NCBI RefSeq assembly: GCF_018325905.1
Contig: NZ_AP021901.1
Location: forward strand, 3,286,001 to 3,350,000
Direction of reading: 5' to 3'
Source of the DNA: Pseudomonas sp. St316
Lineage (GTDB): Bacteria; Pseudomonadota; Gammaproteobacteria; Pseudomonadales; Pseudomonadaceae
DNA: 64,000 nt
A model generated the notes under the pieces. That model had not been told where the DNA came from. It did no database searches and saw only the letters and a program-made list of their open reading frames with translations. The translations under genes were made by a program, and so were the position numbers. Of the stretch, positions 8,159 through 16,421 are shown piece by piece. The first letter of the stretch is position 1; every line of letters starts with the position of its first letter.

Positions 8159-9463
8159 TCAGGCGGGCCTGTAGCCCTGCGACAACAGCCAGCTCCTGAC
8201 CCCACGCCTCTGCGATTGCGTCAAGCCGGCAAGTACCTGCTCATGGGGTTCCGAGCGCAACCGTCGCACAAGCGGCGCCAGCTCGACCTCTTGCACGCGC
8301 CAGGCGCCCAACGGCTGATCCTTGGTGATCACCACCTCCGCCTCAACCACAAATCCATCCTGCAGCACGGGCGCCCGCTCAATCTTCAAAGCGGCGAAGT
8401 CCACTTCGGCATGAGCGGCCTCCGCGTCCGGCCACTGTCGACGAGCAAGCCAGAATGGTTGGTCTTGCCATCGCTGTTCGTCCAGGTAGAAATCCCGACC
8501 GATCCGCGCGAAGCGCATAAACAACTGCTCTACTCGCTGCTGGTGAAACCGCTGGGCCAGGGCCGCCCGTTCTGGTTTACACAGCAACGTATTGATCACC
8601 GTCGGCGCTTGCAGCGCTGACGATAATGATTGGAATATGCCGTTTCCCGAGAGCGGATCGACCGCCATCGCAGCATCGCCCACTCGTATCCAGTGACCGC
8701 CGCATACTTGGGGATTCAAAATTGCCGTACTGCTGCGTGCGTGCACTTGCATATCGATCTGAGGCTCCGGGCCAAAGAATGTTTGCGCAACAATCGAGTC
8801 CCGACGGCGCTCAAGACAATACTGGTGCAGATCTCTCTTATCAGGCAGATCGGCACTAGCGACATCCAGCGTCCACTGCCAATAACACTGACCATCGGCT
8901 CGCCGGGCCATCCATACCCAACCGTCCTTGAGACTTTCTATTGCACTGGCTGTGGCACCCGGCCGACCTTGCCATCGATTCAGCAAGCTGACCGTCTCCG
9001 GTCCACGTACTCCTTTACCAAGCGACGGTGCCTGACGTCCACGCGCCTCCACCAAGAAGTCCGTTTTCATTGCACCATGCCCTTCGACCTCAACTTTATG
9101 TCCCACCGTCGAGGTTTCTATGCTCAGCACACGCCCTTCTATCAACTCCACCCCCGCCAGACGCAAGTCTTCCCGGATCCCTTTATCGAAGGTCGGACGG
9201 TCCAATAAATACTCTATGTTCTGTGCATGATGCTGATCGTTCCACGCCACTTGCCGCTGTGAAGGCAATGTCGCGTCTCCCAAGGCGTGATGGAATCCCG
9301 CACTGTGCAACGCCTCGAGCACACGAATCGAGACGCCCTCCAGTGCTGCAAATCTTCGCCACTCGCTGACCACCGAGACCGGATAGCCTAACCGCCGCAA
9401 CCCAAGAGCGACCGCCGCTCCAGCGGGCCCGGCACCGAGTATGAGTATTCTTGTGCCGGTCAT
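8159..9463 (-). CDS. qhpG: FAD-dependent monooxygenase for CTQ biogenesis
   Basis: A 434-residue flavoprotein with an N-terminal Rossmann motif (ILGAGPAGAAVALGL) and the second FAD motif GDAAMAVDPLSGNGIFQSLSSA of tryptophan-halogenase/aromatic-hydroxylase-like enzymes. In characterised QhnDH systems QhpG adds two oxygens to the gamma-subunit tryptophan of the crosslinked QhpC, an early step in forming cysteine tryptophylquinone. It starts 73 nt after the stop of the ABC transporter gene and is probably co-transcribed with it. The assignment relies on fold plus the unmistakable qhp context; in isolation it could be read as a generic FAD monooxygenase. Confidence 0.87.
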   Translation of the reverse strand: MTGTRILILGAGPAGAAVALGLRRLGYPVSVVSEWRRFAALEGVSIRVLEALHSAGFHHALGDATLPSQRQVAWNDQHHAQNIEYLLDRPTFDKGIREDLRLAGVELIEGRVLSIETSTVGHKVEVEGHGAMKTDFLVEARGRQAPSLGKGVRGPETVSLLNRWQGRPGATASAIESLKDGWVWMARRADGQCYWQWTLDVASADLPDKRDLHQYCLERRRDSIVAQTFFGPEPQIDMQVHARSSTAILNPQVCGGHWIRVGDAAMAVDPLSGNGIFQSLSSALQAPTVINTLLCKPERAALAQRFHQQRVEQLFMRFARIGRDFYLDEQRWQDQPFWLARRQWPDAEAAHAEVDFAALKIERAPVLQDGFVVEAEVVITKDQPLGAWRVQEVELAPLVRRLRSEPHEQVLAGLTQSQRRGVRSWLLSQGYRPA

Positions 9464-9536
9464 CTATAAGGCCTCTCGCGCCATACAAGTGAACGGATAC
9501 AAGGAAACTGCGTGAAGCATCATGCCGACCCTCAAA

Positions 9537-11255
9537 TCAGATTTCGTATTGGGCCGATTTGGGCCTCAGCACGCCGTCAAGCAGCTCAAAATATAGATCT
9601 GCGTTGGCCAGCGTTGAAGGGCGATGACTGATCAAGATTCGCGTGCGCCCGGAAAACAATCGATCAATGGCTTCGATGACTTCACGTTCGGTGGCCTCAT
9701 CTACCGCAGATGTCGCTTCGTCCATGACCAGAATCATCGGATCCTGGAGCAGTGCCCGAGCGATCGCTATGCGTTGTTTTTGTCCGCCAGACAACTGTTG
9801 ACCACGCTCACCCAAAGGGCTGTCGAGCCCCTCGGGGAGCGACGCGATCAAACTCTCCAGCTGCGCGAGTTGAGCCACTGCGGTTATGGCTTCACGACTG
9901 GCATCGGGCACGGCGTAAGCCAGGTTGTCAGCGAGACTGCCACGGAACAAGACGATGTCTTGACTGACCACGGCAATCCGTTGCCGTAGCTCAAACAGGT
10001 CCAGCTCTCGCACATCGACTTCTCCCAGCAGCACCCGCCCAACTTGTGGATCGAGATGCCGCTGAAGAAGGTCTATCAACGTCGACTTACCAACGCCGGA
10101 GCCGCCGCTCAGCGCAACTTTCGCGCCATAAGGAATGCGAGCATCGACACCGCGCAATGTGCTGAGGCGACCGGGATGGGAGAAGTGAACGTCATCGAAA
10201 CGCAGGTCCCCGTGAGTGGGCATGGGCTTGGGTAATACGGGACTGATGACAGCAGGCTTCTCACCGCGTAGCTCCATGACCCGCCCGAGACTGACCGTCA
10301 TCCTTTGTATCGCAACATAAAGACCCAGCAGGCTCTGGACTGGCCCTACCGCCATCCCCAGATAGGTGGAAAACGCAATCAGCGCTCCGAGTTGCCAGGT
10401 TCCTTGCACAACCCAGTAGCCGCCCAGTAGAAAAGCGCAGGCACGCGCCAACGACGTCAAAGTCCCAGGCACCGCCTGAGTGAAGAACTCCGTAATCTGC
10501 AACTTCAGCAACTGGTGCATATAGCCCTGTCCCAAGGCTTCCAATCGACGGGACTCTCTTTTTTGCTGACCGGCTGACTGAATGAATTTCATGACTGGCA
10601 ACGTCTCGACCATGAACGACGACACGTCCGCTGAACACTCACGCAACCGGCGGACATCGCGCTCGACCTTGCGACGCATCCAGCGCAACCACAGTATGTC
10701 GAGAGGAATCAACACTAGGACCAGCAACGAAAGCTTCCACGACAGCGTGACCAACATCGCGACTGCAAAGAGCAACCCGATCACACTCGATACAGCCGAA
10801 AACAATGAATCCACGGCGAAGCGCTGAATTTCCGCGACGTCACCATCCAGCCGTGACATCAAATCACCAATGCGTCGCTGGGCATAAAAGCCCGGCGACA
10901 AGGTCTGCAGGTGTCGATAAAGGTCGTCACGTAGCGAAAACAGAATCCGCCCGGACAAGCGTGTGTGCAGGTACCGATTTACCCCTGAAAGAGCTGTTCC
11001 CAATAGGCCAGTGATTATCATCAGGCTTGCGATTGTTAACAGCTTTGGAAAGTCACGTGCCAGCAAACCATCATCGATCAGCAGTTTCGTTAACCACGGT
11101 TGCAGCAACACTAAAAGCGAGGCGCAAATCGATAAGCCGAGCAGCCCGACGATCGCTAGTCGATGCGGGCGTACAAAGCTATAAAGCCAACGCAACGCAG
11201 CCATCAAAGATTCTGGATGTTGACTGTCGATCAGCCGGGAAATCAGCCGTTGCAT
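9537..11255 (-). CDS. qhpF: ABC transporter, fused permease/ATPase (QhpC exporter)
   Basis: A 572-residue half-transporter: six-helix membrane domain (about residues 20-310), then a nucleotide-binding domain with Walker A GGSGVGKST, signature LSGGQKQRIAIARALL, Walker B ILVMDEATSAVD and an ISHRPST switch. In QhnDH systems QhpF moves the modified gamma subunit to the periplasm, consistent with the absence of a Sec-type signal in QhpC. The start at 11255 (MQRLISRLIDS) has GGAG 7 nt upstream; a longer reading from 11357 is not family-like. A candidate -24/-12 element lies about 110 nt upstream. A lipid or peptide exporter of the MsbA type would look similar, but the position before qhpG favours QhpF. 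Confidence 0.85.
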   Translation of the reverse strand: MQRLISRLIDSQHPESLMAALRWLYSFVRPHRLAIVGLLGLSICASLLVLLQPWLTKLLIDDGLLARDFPKLLTIASLMIITGLLGTALSGVNRYLHTRLSGRILFSLRDDLYRHLQTLSPGFYAQRRIGDLMSRLDGDVAEIQRFAVDSLFSAVSSVIGLLFAVAMLVTLSWKLSLLVLVLIPLDILWLRWMRRKVERDVRRLRECSADVSSFMVETLPVMKFIQSAGQQKRESRRLEALGQGYMHQLLKLQITEFFTQAVPGTLTSLARACAFLLGGYWVVQGTWQLGALIAFSTYLGMAVGPVQSLLGLYVAIQRMTVSLGRVMELRGEKPAVISPVLPKPMPTHGDLRFDDVHFSHPGRLSTLRGVDARIPYGAKVALSGGSGVGKSTLIDLLQRHLDPQVGRVLLGEVDVRELDLFELRQRIAVVSQDIVLFRGSLADNLAYAVPDASREAITAVAQLAQLESLIASLPEGLDSPLGERGQQLSGGQKQRIAIARALLQDPMILVMDEATSAVDEATEREVIEAIDRLFSGRTRILISHRPSTLANADLYFELLDGVLRPKSAQYEI

Positions 11256-11363
11256 CGAACAGCTCCACACGGCACAAAGATTTTTATTTTTCTCATGATC
11301 AATCCCCGCGCGAACGTCGTATGTAGATCTGCGCCTTGAACATCCGGTACACATCACGTCGCC

Positions 11364-11380
11364 TGCAATTTATGAACCAA
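11364..11380 (-). promoter_or_regulatory. Candidate sigma54 promoter for qhpF-qhpG
   Basis: Minus-strand TTGG-TTCATAAA-TTGCA: GG and GC are 10 nt apart and the -12 box is perfect, but the CAC after GG is replaced by TTC. It lies about 110 nt upstream of the qhpF start and some 255 nt from the UAS at 11635. Confidence 0.5.
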
Positions 11381-11566
11381 TCTGGAAATCGATTGGTGTG
11401 TGCACTCGCTTACTATGCTCCTTAGCCCTCCCCTCGCCTAATACCAGTTGACCTCCCAATGATTAAGGGCGCCAACCTCAACAAGCTCAAGCCGAGCTCA
11501 TGCTAAGCGCGCTACCTTGACCGCCATAAATATTGGCAGGCCGCGAGGAATGATTCAGTAAGGATC

Positions 11567-11728
11567 ATGGCCACCGTTGAACCGGCCACCGAGATGCCTG
11601 ATTCCGCTGCCCGACTGAGTTATGGAGAACACACGTGTTCAGGAACTGAACACATTCCGTTGATTACGCCGCCTGAAGTTCCGACCGTCACGGTTGAGCC
11701 TCAATACGTTTCACAGGGTGAGTCTTGA
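11567..11728 (+). CDS. Doubtful small open reading frame (53 aa), unrecognised
   Basis: ATG at 11567 to TGA at 11726-11728, giving a product beginning MATVEPATEMPDSAARLSYG and ending QYVSQGES. I recognise no family. The last 4 nt overlap the TTG-like start of the cytochrome remnant, and the candidate UAS at 11635-11653 lies inside it. It may be the tail of a decayed gene or non-coding. Confidence 0.2.
   Translation: MATVEPATEMPDSAARLSYGEHTCSGTEHIPLITPPEVPTVTVEPQYVSQGES
11635..11653. promoter_or_regulatory. Candidate activator-binding site (UAS) upstream of qhpF
   Basis: Perfect inverted repeat GTGTTC-N7-GAACAC, identical in arms and spacing to the site at 8000-8018. It is about 380 bp upstream of the qhpF ATG, farther than usual but possible for a DNA-looping sigma54 activator. 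Confidence 0.5.
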
Positions 11729-11871
11729 AAAAGTCATAGTTTGTTTGCGCTTGCTTGGTTTTCTTGAGTTGCGCTGAGGCCGCTCAAGAGCCCGAAGCCG
11801 TATTCAACCGTAGCTGTGTGATGTGCCACAGCGGCCAACTCCCGGCCCCCCCACCGCCGTTGCCGCCATGA
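11725..11871 (+). pseudogene. Cytochrome c5-like gene remnant (5' part only)
   Basis: Plus-strand reading gives a start (TTG) LKKS, an in-frame TAG, then a signal-peptide-like stretch FVCACLVFLSCAEA followed by AAQEPEAVFNRSCVMCHSGQL. This matches the N-terminus of exported cytochrome c5-family proteins, with one CxxCH haem site. After PAPPPPLPP the frame ends at TGA and the rest of the protein is missing. Both the nonsense codon and the truncation argue for a decayed gene. It lies next to the qhp locus, so it could once have been an electron acceptor, but that is speculation. Confidence 0.55.
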
Positions 11872-11937
11872 CCCCGAGCGTCACCCCGGCATATCATGGA
11901 TTTCAGCAAGGGGTACGGGAATACCCGAAGGGCAGGC

Positions 11938-13185
11938 TCAGAGGTGCAATGCAACCCCAGCCGTGGCGCCTTGCGCGGGCGTCTCCACGCGCACACGCAG
12001 GGCAATCAGCAGCGCCGCGAGGAACATCAGTACGGCGGCGGCGACGAATACGCCGGCGATGCCGCTGAAACTGAACATCAGGCCACCCCCGGCAGCGCCA
12101 GCGGCGATCGCCGACTGCACCGAAGCGACGACCATCCCGCCAGCACTTTCGGCCTGGTCCGGCACCGCCCGGGCGACCCAGTTCGACCACGCCACCGGTA
12201 CGCCGCCGAAGGCCATGCCCCAGACAGCCAACAACACGGCCTGTCCTGGTACGGAGGCCGGTAACAGGACCAGGCCCAGGGCTGCAAGGCCCACCAGCGT
12301 GGGCATCAGGACCAGTACGCCCTTCGGACTGCGCTCAAGCAGCCAACCGCTCAGTAAGGTGCCGATGAAGTTCGCCACGCCGAAACCGAGCAGCATCAGC
12401 GACAAGCCCAGCGGATCGACACCGGTGGTACTTTCCAGGAACGGCCGGATATAGGTGAACAAGGCAAAATGGCCGCTGTGCACCAAGACGCAACCCAGCA
12501 TGCTCAAGGCGATGCCCGGGCGTCGCAAGACCTCGAACACGGTCCGCAGGCGTGCAGGCTGCCGGGGTGCCAGCGGCGGCAAAGTGAGCGACTGGAACAC
12601 CAGCGTCACCGTGCCCACCGCCGCTGCCGCGATGAATGCACTGCGCCAGCCGTAAAGCTCACCCAGGTAACTGCCCAGGGGGACCGCCACTACAGTGCCT
12701 ACCGCGATGCCACTGAAAATGATGGACAGCGCCCGCGGCAACAGCGCTGCCGGCACCAGGCGCATCGCCACGGCTGCCGCCATGCTCCAGAAACCACCCA
12801 AGGCGATCCCCAGCAGGATCCGCATCACCAGCAGCAACGTCAGGCTCGAGGAAAAGGCGACCAGCAGGTTGGACACGATCATCAACATCGAGAACCCCAG
12901 CAGCACCCAGCGCCGGTCGATGGAACGGGTCAGGCCCGGCACGAGCAAGCCGGCGAACAAGGCCACCACCGCCGTCACGGTGACCGCCTGTCCGGCGAGC
13001 GCCTCCGATACGCCAAGTTGAATCGCCATCGGTGTCAGCAGGCTGGCCGGCAGGTACTCGGCCGTCAGCAATCCGAATACCCCCATGGCCAGGGAGAACA
13101 CCGCCATCCAGGCCGGTGATGTCGGCGCCTCGTCCAGCGCCGCGCGGTTGTTGTCGAACTCGGCGTCACACACGCATTTAGTCAT
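11938..13185 (-). CDS. MFS efflux transporter (DHA1/AraJ-like)
   Basis: A 415-residue membrane protein with about 12 hydrophobic segments and the drug:H+ antiporter motif LYGWRSAFIAAAAVG. It resembles arabinose-efflux/purine-ribonucleoside-efflux-like permeases. Start 13185 (MTKCVCDAEF) is chosen because GGAG lies 7 nt upstream; a longer reading from 13200 would span that site. It diverges from an AraC-family gene whose ATG is about 100 bp away, so that regulator probably controls it. The substrate is unknown. G+C content is higher than in the qhp genes. Confidence 0.85.
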   Translation of the reverse strand: MTKCVCDAEFDNNRAALDEAPTSPAWMAVFSLAMGVFGLLTAEYLPASLLTPMAIQLGVSEALAGQAVTVTAVVALFAGLLVPGLTRSIDRRWVLLGFSMLMIVSNLLVAFSSSLTLLLVMRILLGIALGGFWSMAAAVAMRLVPAALLPRALSIIFSGIAVGTVVAVPLGSYLGELYGWRSAFIAAAAVGTVTLVFQSLTLPPLAPRQPARLRTVFEVLRRPGIALSMLGCVLVHSGHFALFTYIRPFLESTTGVDPLGLSLMLLGFGVANFIGTLLSGWLLERSPKGVLVLMPTLVGLAALGLVLLPASVPGQAVLLAVWGMAFGGVPVAWSNWVARAVPDQAESAGGMVVASVQSAIAAGAAGGGLMFSFSGIAGVFVAAAVLMFLAALLIALRVRVETPAQGATAGVALHL

Positions 13186-13287
13186 TGCAGATCTCCACAT
13201 TTCATCGCAAGCCGCAGTCTAGGCGCGTGAAAATGGATGATCTATGATGCACTGTCTCTGTTTTTTGACCGAAACCCCGGAAGCCCC

Positions 13288-14253
13288 ATGACCGATCCCC
13301 TCTTCCTTTCTTCCGACCTCATCGACGAGTTGCTACGCGGCATGCGTCTGAGCGGCGTGCAGTACCGCCGTATCCAGACCGGCGCCGACTTCGGCCTGGG
13401 CTTCGCGGCCAAGCCCGGCCACGCATGGTTCCATTTCATTGCGGTCGGCAGCGCGGTATTGCGGATGGAGGATGGGACTTGCTTCGCCTTGTCGGCGGGC
13501 AATGCCGTGTTCATTTCCCATGGCGCCGCCCATCAGTTGCTTTCCGATGTCGACGTGTCCGTCCAGGACATCGACAGCCTGGACGCCGCCTCGCTCGGGG
13601 ACACCGTCAGCGCAGTGGACGTCGGCACCGGGTCGGATAGCCCGTCCTCCACGATCATCTTCAATAGCTGCATGGCGTTCGAGCTGGGCAGTATTCAAGG
13701 CCTGAGCAAACTGATGCCGGGTTTGATGGTGATCGATGCCGGGGGCCAACGTTATCCAGGACTGGTGCCGATACTGGCGACCATGGAACGCGAGGTCAGC
13801 GCCGCTCGCATTGGCTTTGCCGGCATCCTCGCACGGCTGGCCGATGTGGTGACCGCGATGGTGGTTCGCGGATGGGTCGAATGCGCCTGTGGCAACGCCT
13901 CGGGGCTGGTGGCGGCCTTGCGCGATCCGCGCCTGGCCCGCGCACTGCTGGCCCTGCACCAGGACCCGGGGCGCGATTGGACCGTCGCGCAACTGGCTGA
14001 GCAATGCAATACCTCGCGCTCGGCGTTCGCCGAGCGCTTCCAGGCCACACTGGGCATCGCACCGTTGCGATATGCCACGCAGCTGCGAATGAGGCTGGCG
14101 AGCCAATGGCTGACGCTTGAGCGACTTCCAATCGAGGAAGTGGCCCAGCGGCTGGGGTATACGTCGCAGGCGGCGTTCAGCCGGGCGTTCAAGCGGATCA
14201 CCGGGCAGCCGCCCGGAATGAGTCGTCAAGGGCGGCGGCTTGCAAGGGCTTGA
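13288..14253 (+). CDS. AraC-family regulator with N-terminal cupin domain
   Basis: A 321-residue protein. The N-terminal half is a cupin-6-like sensor (HAWFHFIAVGSAVLRMEDG). The C-terminal ~100 residues hold two AraC helix-turn-helix motifs (WTVAQLAEQCNTSRSAFAERFQ and LPIEEVAQRLGYTSQAAFSRAFKRITGQPP). The start at 13288 (MTDPLFLSS) is preceded by GGAAG. It is divergent from the MFS transporter and likely its regulator. Confidence 0.87.
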   Translation: MTDPLFLSSDLIDELLRGMRLSGVQYRRIQTGADFGLGFAAKPGHAWFHFIAVGSAVLRMEDGTCFALSAGNAVFISHGAAHQLLSDVDVSVQDIDSLDAASLGDTVSAVDVGTGSDSPSSTIIFNSCMAFELGSIQGLSKLMPGLMVIDAGGQRYPGLVPILATMEREVSAARIGFAGILARLADVVTAMVVRGWVECACGNASGLVAALRDPRLARALLALHQDPGRDWTVAQLAEQCNTSRSAFAERFQATLGIAPLRYATQLRMRLASQWLTLERLPIEEVAQRLGYTSQAAFSRAFKRITGQPPGMSRQGRRLARA

Positions 14254-14304
14254 GACGGTTAATGCCTCACTTATTGCCTGCCACCCCGCTGCATTGATCG
14301 CGTC

Positions 14305-14490
14305 TCAAGCAGGCGCTTGATCCTGCTTGATATGCACCACAACCTTGCCTTTCGCCCGCCCCTGGGCCAGGTAATCCAGGGCCACCTTGGCCTGGTCGAA
14401 AGGGAAGACTTTATCGATCACCGGCTTGACGTGACCGGCCCTGATCAAGTTGCCGATTTCGTTGAGCTGCCCGCCCAATGGCCGGCTTCG
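14305..14490 (-). pseudogene. C-terminal fragment of a zinc-type alcohol dehydrogenase/quinone oxidoreductase
   Basis: The minus strand encodes GQLNEIGNLIRAGHVKPVID, then KVFPFDQAKVALDYLAQGRA and KGKVVVHI, ending in TGA. This is the final ~55 residues of the medium-chain dehydrogenase family, including the usual GRAKGKVV ending. There is no upstream continuation: the frame is lost near 14490, about 45 bp before the TetR-side palindrome. It is a truncated remnant, probably created by deletion. Confidence 0.75.
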
Positions 14491-14536
14491 TCCGCAGGAT
14501 AATGATTGCGTTCGAACTCTAAAAGTGTCAAGTTTC

Positions 14537-14554
14537 TGATGTCGATCGACATCA
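14537..14554. promoter_or_regulatory. Perfect 18-bp palindrome, likely operator of the TetR-family gene
   Basis: TGATGTCGATCGACATCA is a perfect palindrome ending 39 nt upstream of the TetR start. Its size and position fit autoregulation by the adjacent repressor. Confidence 0.65.
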
Positions 14555-14593
14555 ACGTATACTGCCGGCTGCGAACAAGCGCTTGGAGAAGCG

Positions 14594-15199
14594 ATGAAAG
14601 TCAGTAAAAGTCAGGCACAGGCCAACCGTGCGCACATTGTGGAAACCGCGTCTGCGCTCTTCAAGGAACACGGCTACGATGGCATCGGCATCGCTGATCT
14701 GATGGCGACGGCCGGCTTCACGCAAGGCGGGTTCTACAAGAACTTCGCCTCCAAAGCCGCGCTCATGGCAGAGGCCGCGACGTGTGGCATTGGCCAGTCG
14801 ACTGCACGTGCAATTGACTTGTCCCCGGAAGAAGCCATCAAGCGCTATCTCAAGCGCGAGCACCGCGATCAACGGGCAACCGGCTGCACATTGGCCGCAT
14901 TGTGTAGCGATGCCGCCCGCAAGGACGACGAAGTCAGGGCTGCATTTGCCGCAGGCATCGAAAGCCAGCTTGCCGGCTTGATGGACGGCGCGTCCGAGGC
15001 AGGTGATCAGCAAGCCCAGCCCGCCCGGGCAGAGTACCTTGTGATCATGGCGCAGCTACTGGGTGCCATTGTTCTTTCACGTGCCTGTCCGGACGATTCG
15101 CCGTTGGCCGATGAAATTCTCGCAGCGTGTCGCCACTCGCTTCTAGGAGCAGTTGCGCCATCGCAGGGCAATAGTGTGTCCGATCAAACGCAACCCTAG
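14594..15199 (+). CDS. TetR/AcrR-family transcriptional regulator
   Basis: A 201-residue protein with an N-terminal TetR helix-turn-helix (IVETASALFKEHGYDGIGIADLMATAGFTQGGFYKNFASKAAL) and a helical C-terminal ligand domain. GGAG precedes the ATG. The gene ends 19 nt before the aldo/keto reductase start, so the two likely form an operon autoregulated through the palindrome upstream. The ligand is unknown; electrophiles or aldehydes would fit the neighbour. Confidence 0.9.
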   Translation: MKVSKSQAQANRAHIVETASALFKEHGYDGIGIADLMATAGFTQGGFYKNFASKAALMAEAATCGIGQSTARAIDLSPEEAIKRYLKREHRDQRATGCTLAALCSDAARKDDEVRAAFAAGIESQLAGLMDGASEAGDQQAQPARAEYLVIMAQLLGAIVLSRACPDDSPLADEILAACRHSLLGAVAPSQGNSVSDQTQP

Positions 15200-15218
15200 T
15201 CGTTATTCAGGAGCTACG

Positions 15219-16202
15219 ATGCGCTACACATCCTTCGGCCAAACCGGCCTTCAGCTGTCAGAATTAGCCTTAGGCACCGGCAACTTCGGTACAGGTTGGG
15301 GCCACGGCGCCGACCGTGACATGTGCGAAGCCATGCTGGGCCACTACCTTGAGGCCGGCGGTAATGTGATTGATACGGCGGACATCTACCAGTTCGGGCA
15401 GTCGGAAACCTTGCTCGGCGATTTGCTGGGTGCACGCCGCAACGAGGTGATCCTGGCCTCGAAATTCACTCGCGGGGACTCCCCCGAGGCCGGACCGCTG
15501 GCGACCGGAAACAGCCGTCGGGCCATGATCGCTTCACTGGAAGCCAGCCTCCGCCGACTGAAGACCGACAGGATCGATCTGTATTGGGTGCACTACCCCG
15601 ACAACGTCACGCCGTCCGAGGAACTACTGCGTGGGCTGGAGGATCTGTCCCGATCCGGGAAGATCCTGTACGTCGGGTTGTCCAACTTCCCCGCATGGCG
15701 CCTGGCCCGCATCGCGACCATGGCTGAACTGGACCGTTCGGTGCCGATCGCCGCCGCGCAATTCGAGCACAGCCTGGTGCGCCGAGAGTGCGAGACGGAT
15801 CTGCTGCCAGCGTGCCGCGCGCTGGGGATAGGCGCGATGACCTGGTCTCCCCTGGGCGGTGGCATGTTGACGGGTAAATATCGAAAAGGTGAATCAGGCC
15901 GAGCCGAAGGTTTTGGTGGGAAGGTTTTCCAAGCGGAAAACACTCCTCAGCGCAGCGCGATTCTGGACACCGTCACGGCGACAGCCAACGAACTGGGCGC
16001 TACGGCGGACCAGGTAGCCATCGCCTGGTCCCGCTCCCACGGAACGACCCCGCTCATCGGCCCGCGATCGCTGGAGCAATTGAAAACCAATTTGAAAGCA
16101 GTCGAACTGACGCTTTCTGCCGAGCAACTGCAACGATTGGACGAAGTCAGCCGGTTGGCAGGTATGCCGGTCGAGCGCACTACCCTCCCTCCAGTGGCCT
16201 GA
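15219..16202 (+). CDS. Aldo/keto reductase
   Basis: A 327-residue AKR barrel protein. Motifs are NVIDTADIYQFGQSETLLGDLL (catalytic Asp and Tyr), the Lys in VILASKFT, the usual His in YWVHYPDN, and the C-terminal NADPH-binding segment GATADQVAIAWSRSHGTTPLIGPRS. Start 15219 has CAGGAG upstream. It is co-oriented with the TetR gene. It probably reduces aldehydes or ketones with NADPH. Confidence 0.9.
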   Translation: MRYTSFGQTGLQLSELALGTGNFGTGWGHGADRDMCEAMLGHYLEAGGNVIDTADIYQFGQSETLLGDLLGARRNEVILASKFTRGDSPEAGPLATGNSRRAMIASLEASLRRLKTDRIDLYWVHYPDNVTPSEELLRGLEDLSRSGKILYVGLSNFPAWRLARIATMAELDRSVPIAAAQFEHSLVRRECETDLLPACRALGIGAMTWSPLGGGMLTGKYRKGESGRAEGFGGKVFQAENTPQRSAILDTVTATANELGATADQVAIAWSRSHGTTPLIGPRSLEQLKTNLKAVELTLSAEQLQRLDEVSRLAGMPVERTTLPPVA

Positions 16203-16224
16203 ATACTTGGCCCTGCCGGACAGT

Positions 16225-16262
16225 ATCGGGTCCCCAGGTCGTAGCAGACTCGTGGGCCCGAT
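16225..16262 (+). terminator. Weak hairpin after the aldo/keto reductase gene
   Basis: ATCGGG-T-CCC pairs with GGGCCCGAT across a loop of about 19 nt, 22 nt past the stop. There is no real U-tract (GGGGCTTTG follows), so it is only a possible terminator. Confidence 0.3.
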
Positions 16263-16364
16263 GGGGCTTTGAGACCTAAAGGCGACGCGCAGCTTTAATC
16301 GCCATTCTCAAAAAAACCACGCGCAGCTCACAGAATTTTCATCGGATTTGGCCAACCCTGCAGT

Positions 16365-16392
16365 GGCTGGCAAAGAGCCAGCTCCCACAAGG
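16365..16392. repeat. REP-like extragenic hairpin
   Basis: GCTGGC-AAAGA-GCCAGC followed by TCCCACAAGG; the complement reads CCTTGTGGGAGCTGGCTC. This matches the common Pseudomonas extragenic palindromic theme of a TGTGGGAGC head with a GC-rich hairpin. Confidence 0.6.
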
Positions 16393-16421
16393 CGTACGTG
16401 GCACGCCACTGGAGCCAAAAC

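Larger units (their letters stand above)
11256..11937. other. Intergenic region with sigma54-type elements and gene remnants
   Basis: This 680-bp gap separates qhpF from a convergently oriented MFS gene end. It holds a candidate -24/-12 element facing qhpF, a perfect GTGTTC-N7-GAACAC site, a doubtful 53-codon plus-strand reading, and the 5' part of a cytochrome c gene. Nothing else recognisable was found. Confidence 0.5.
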
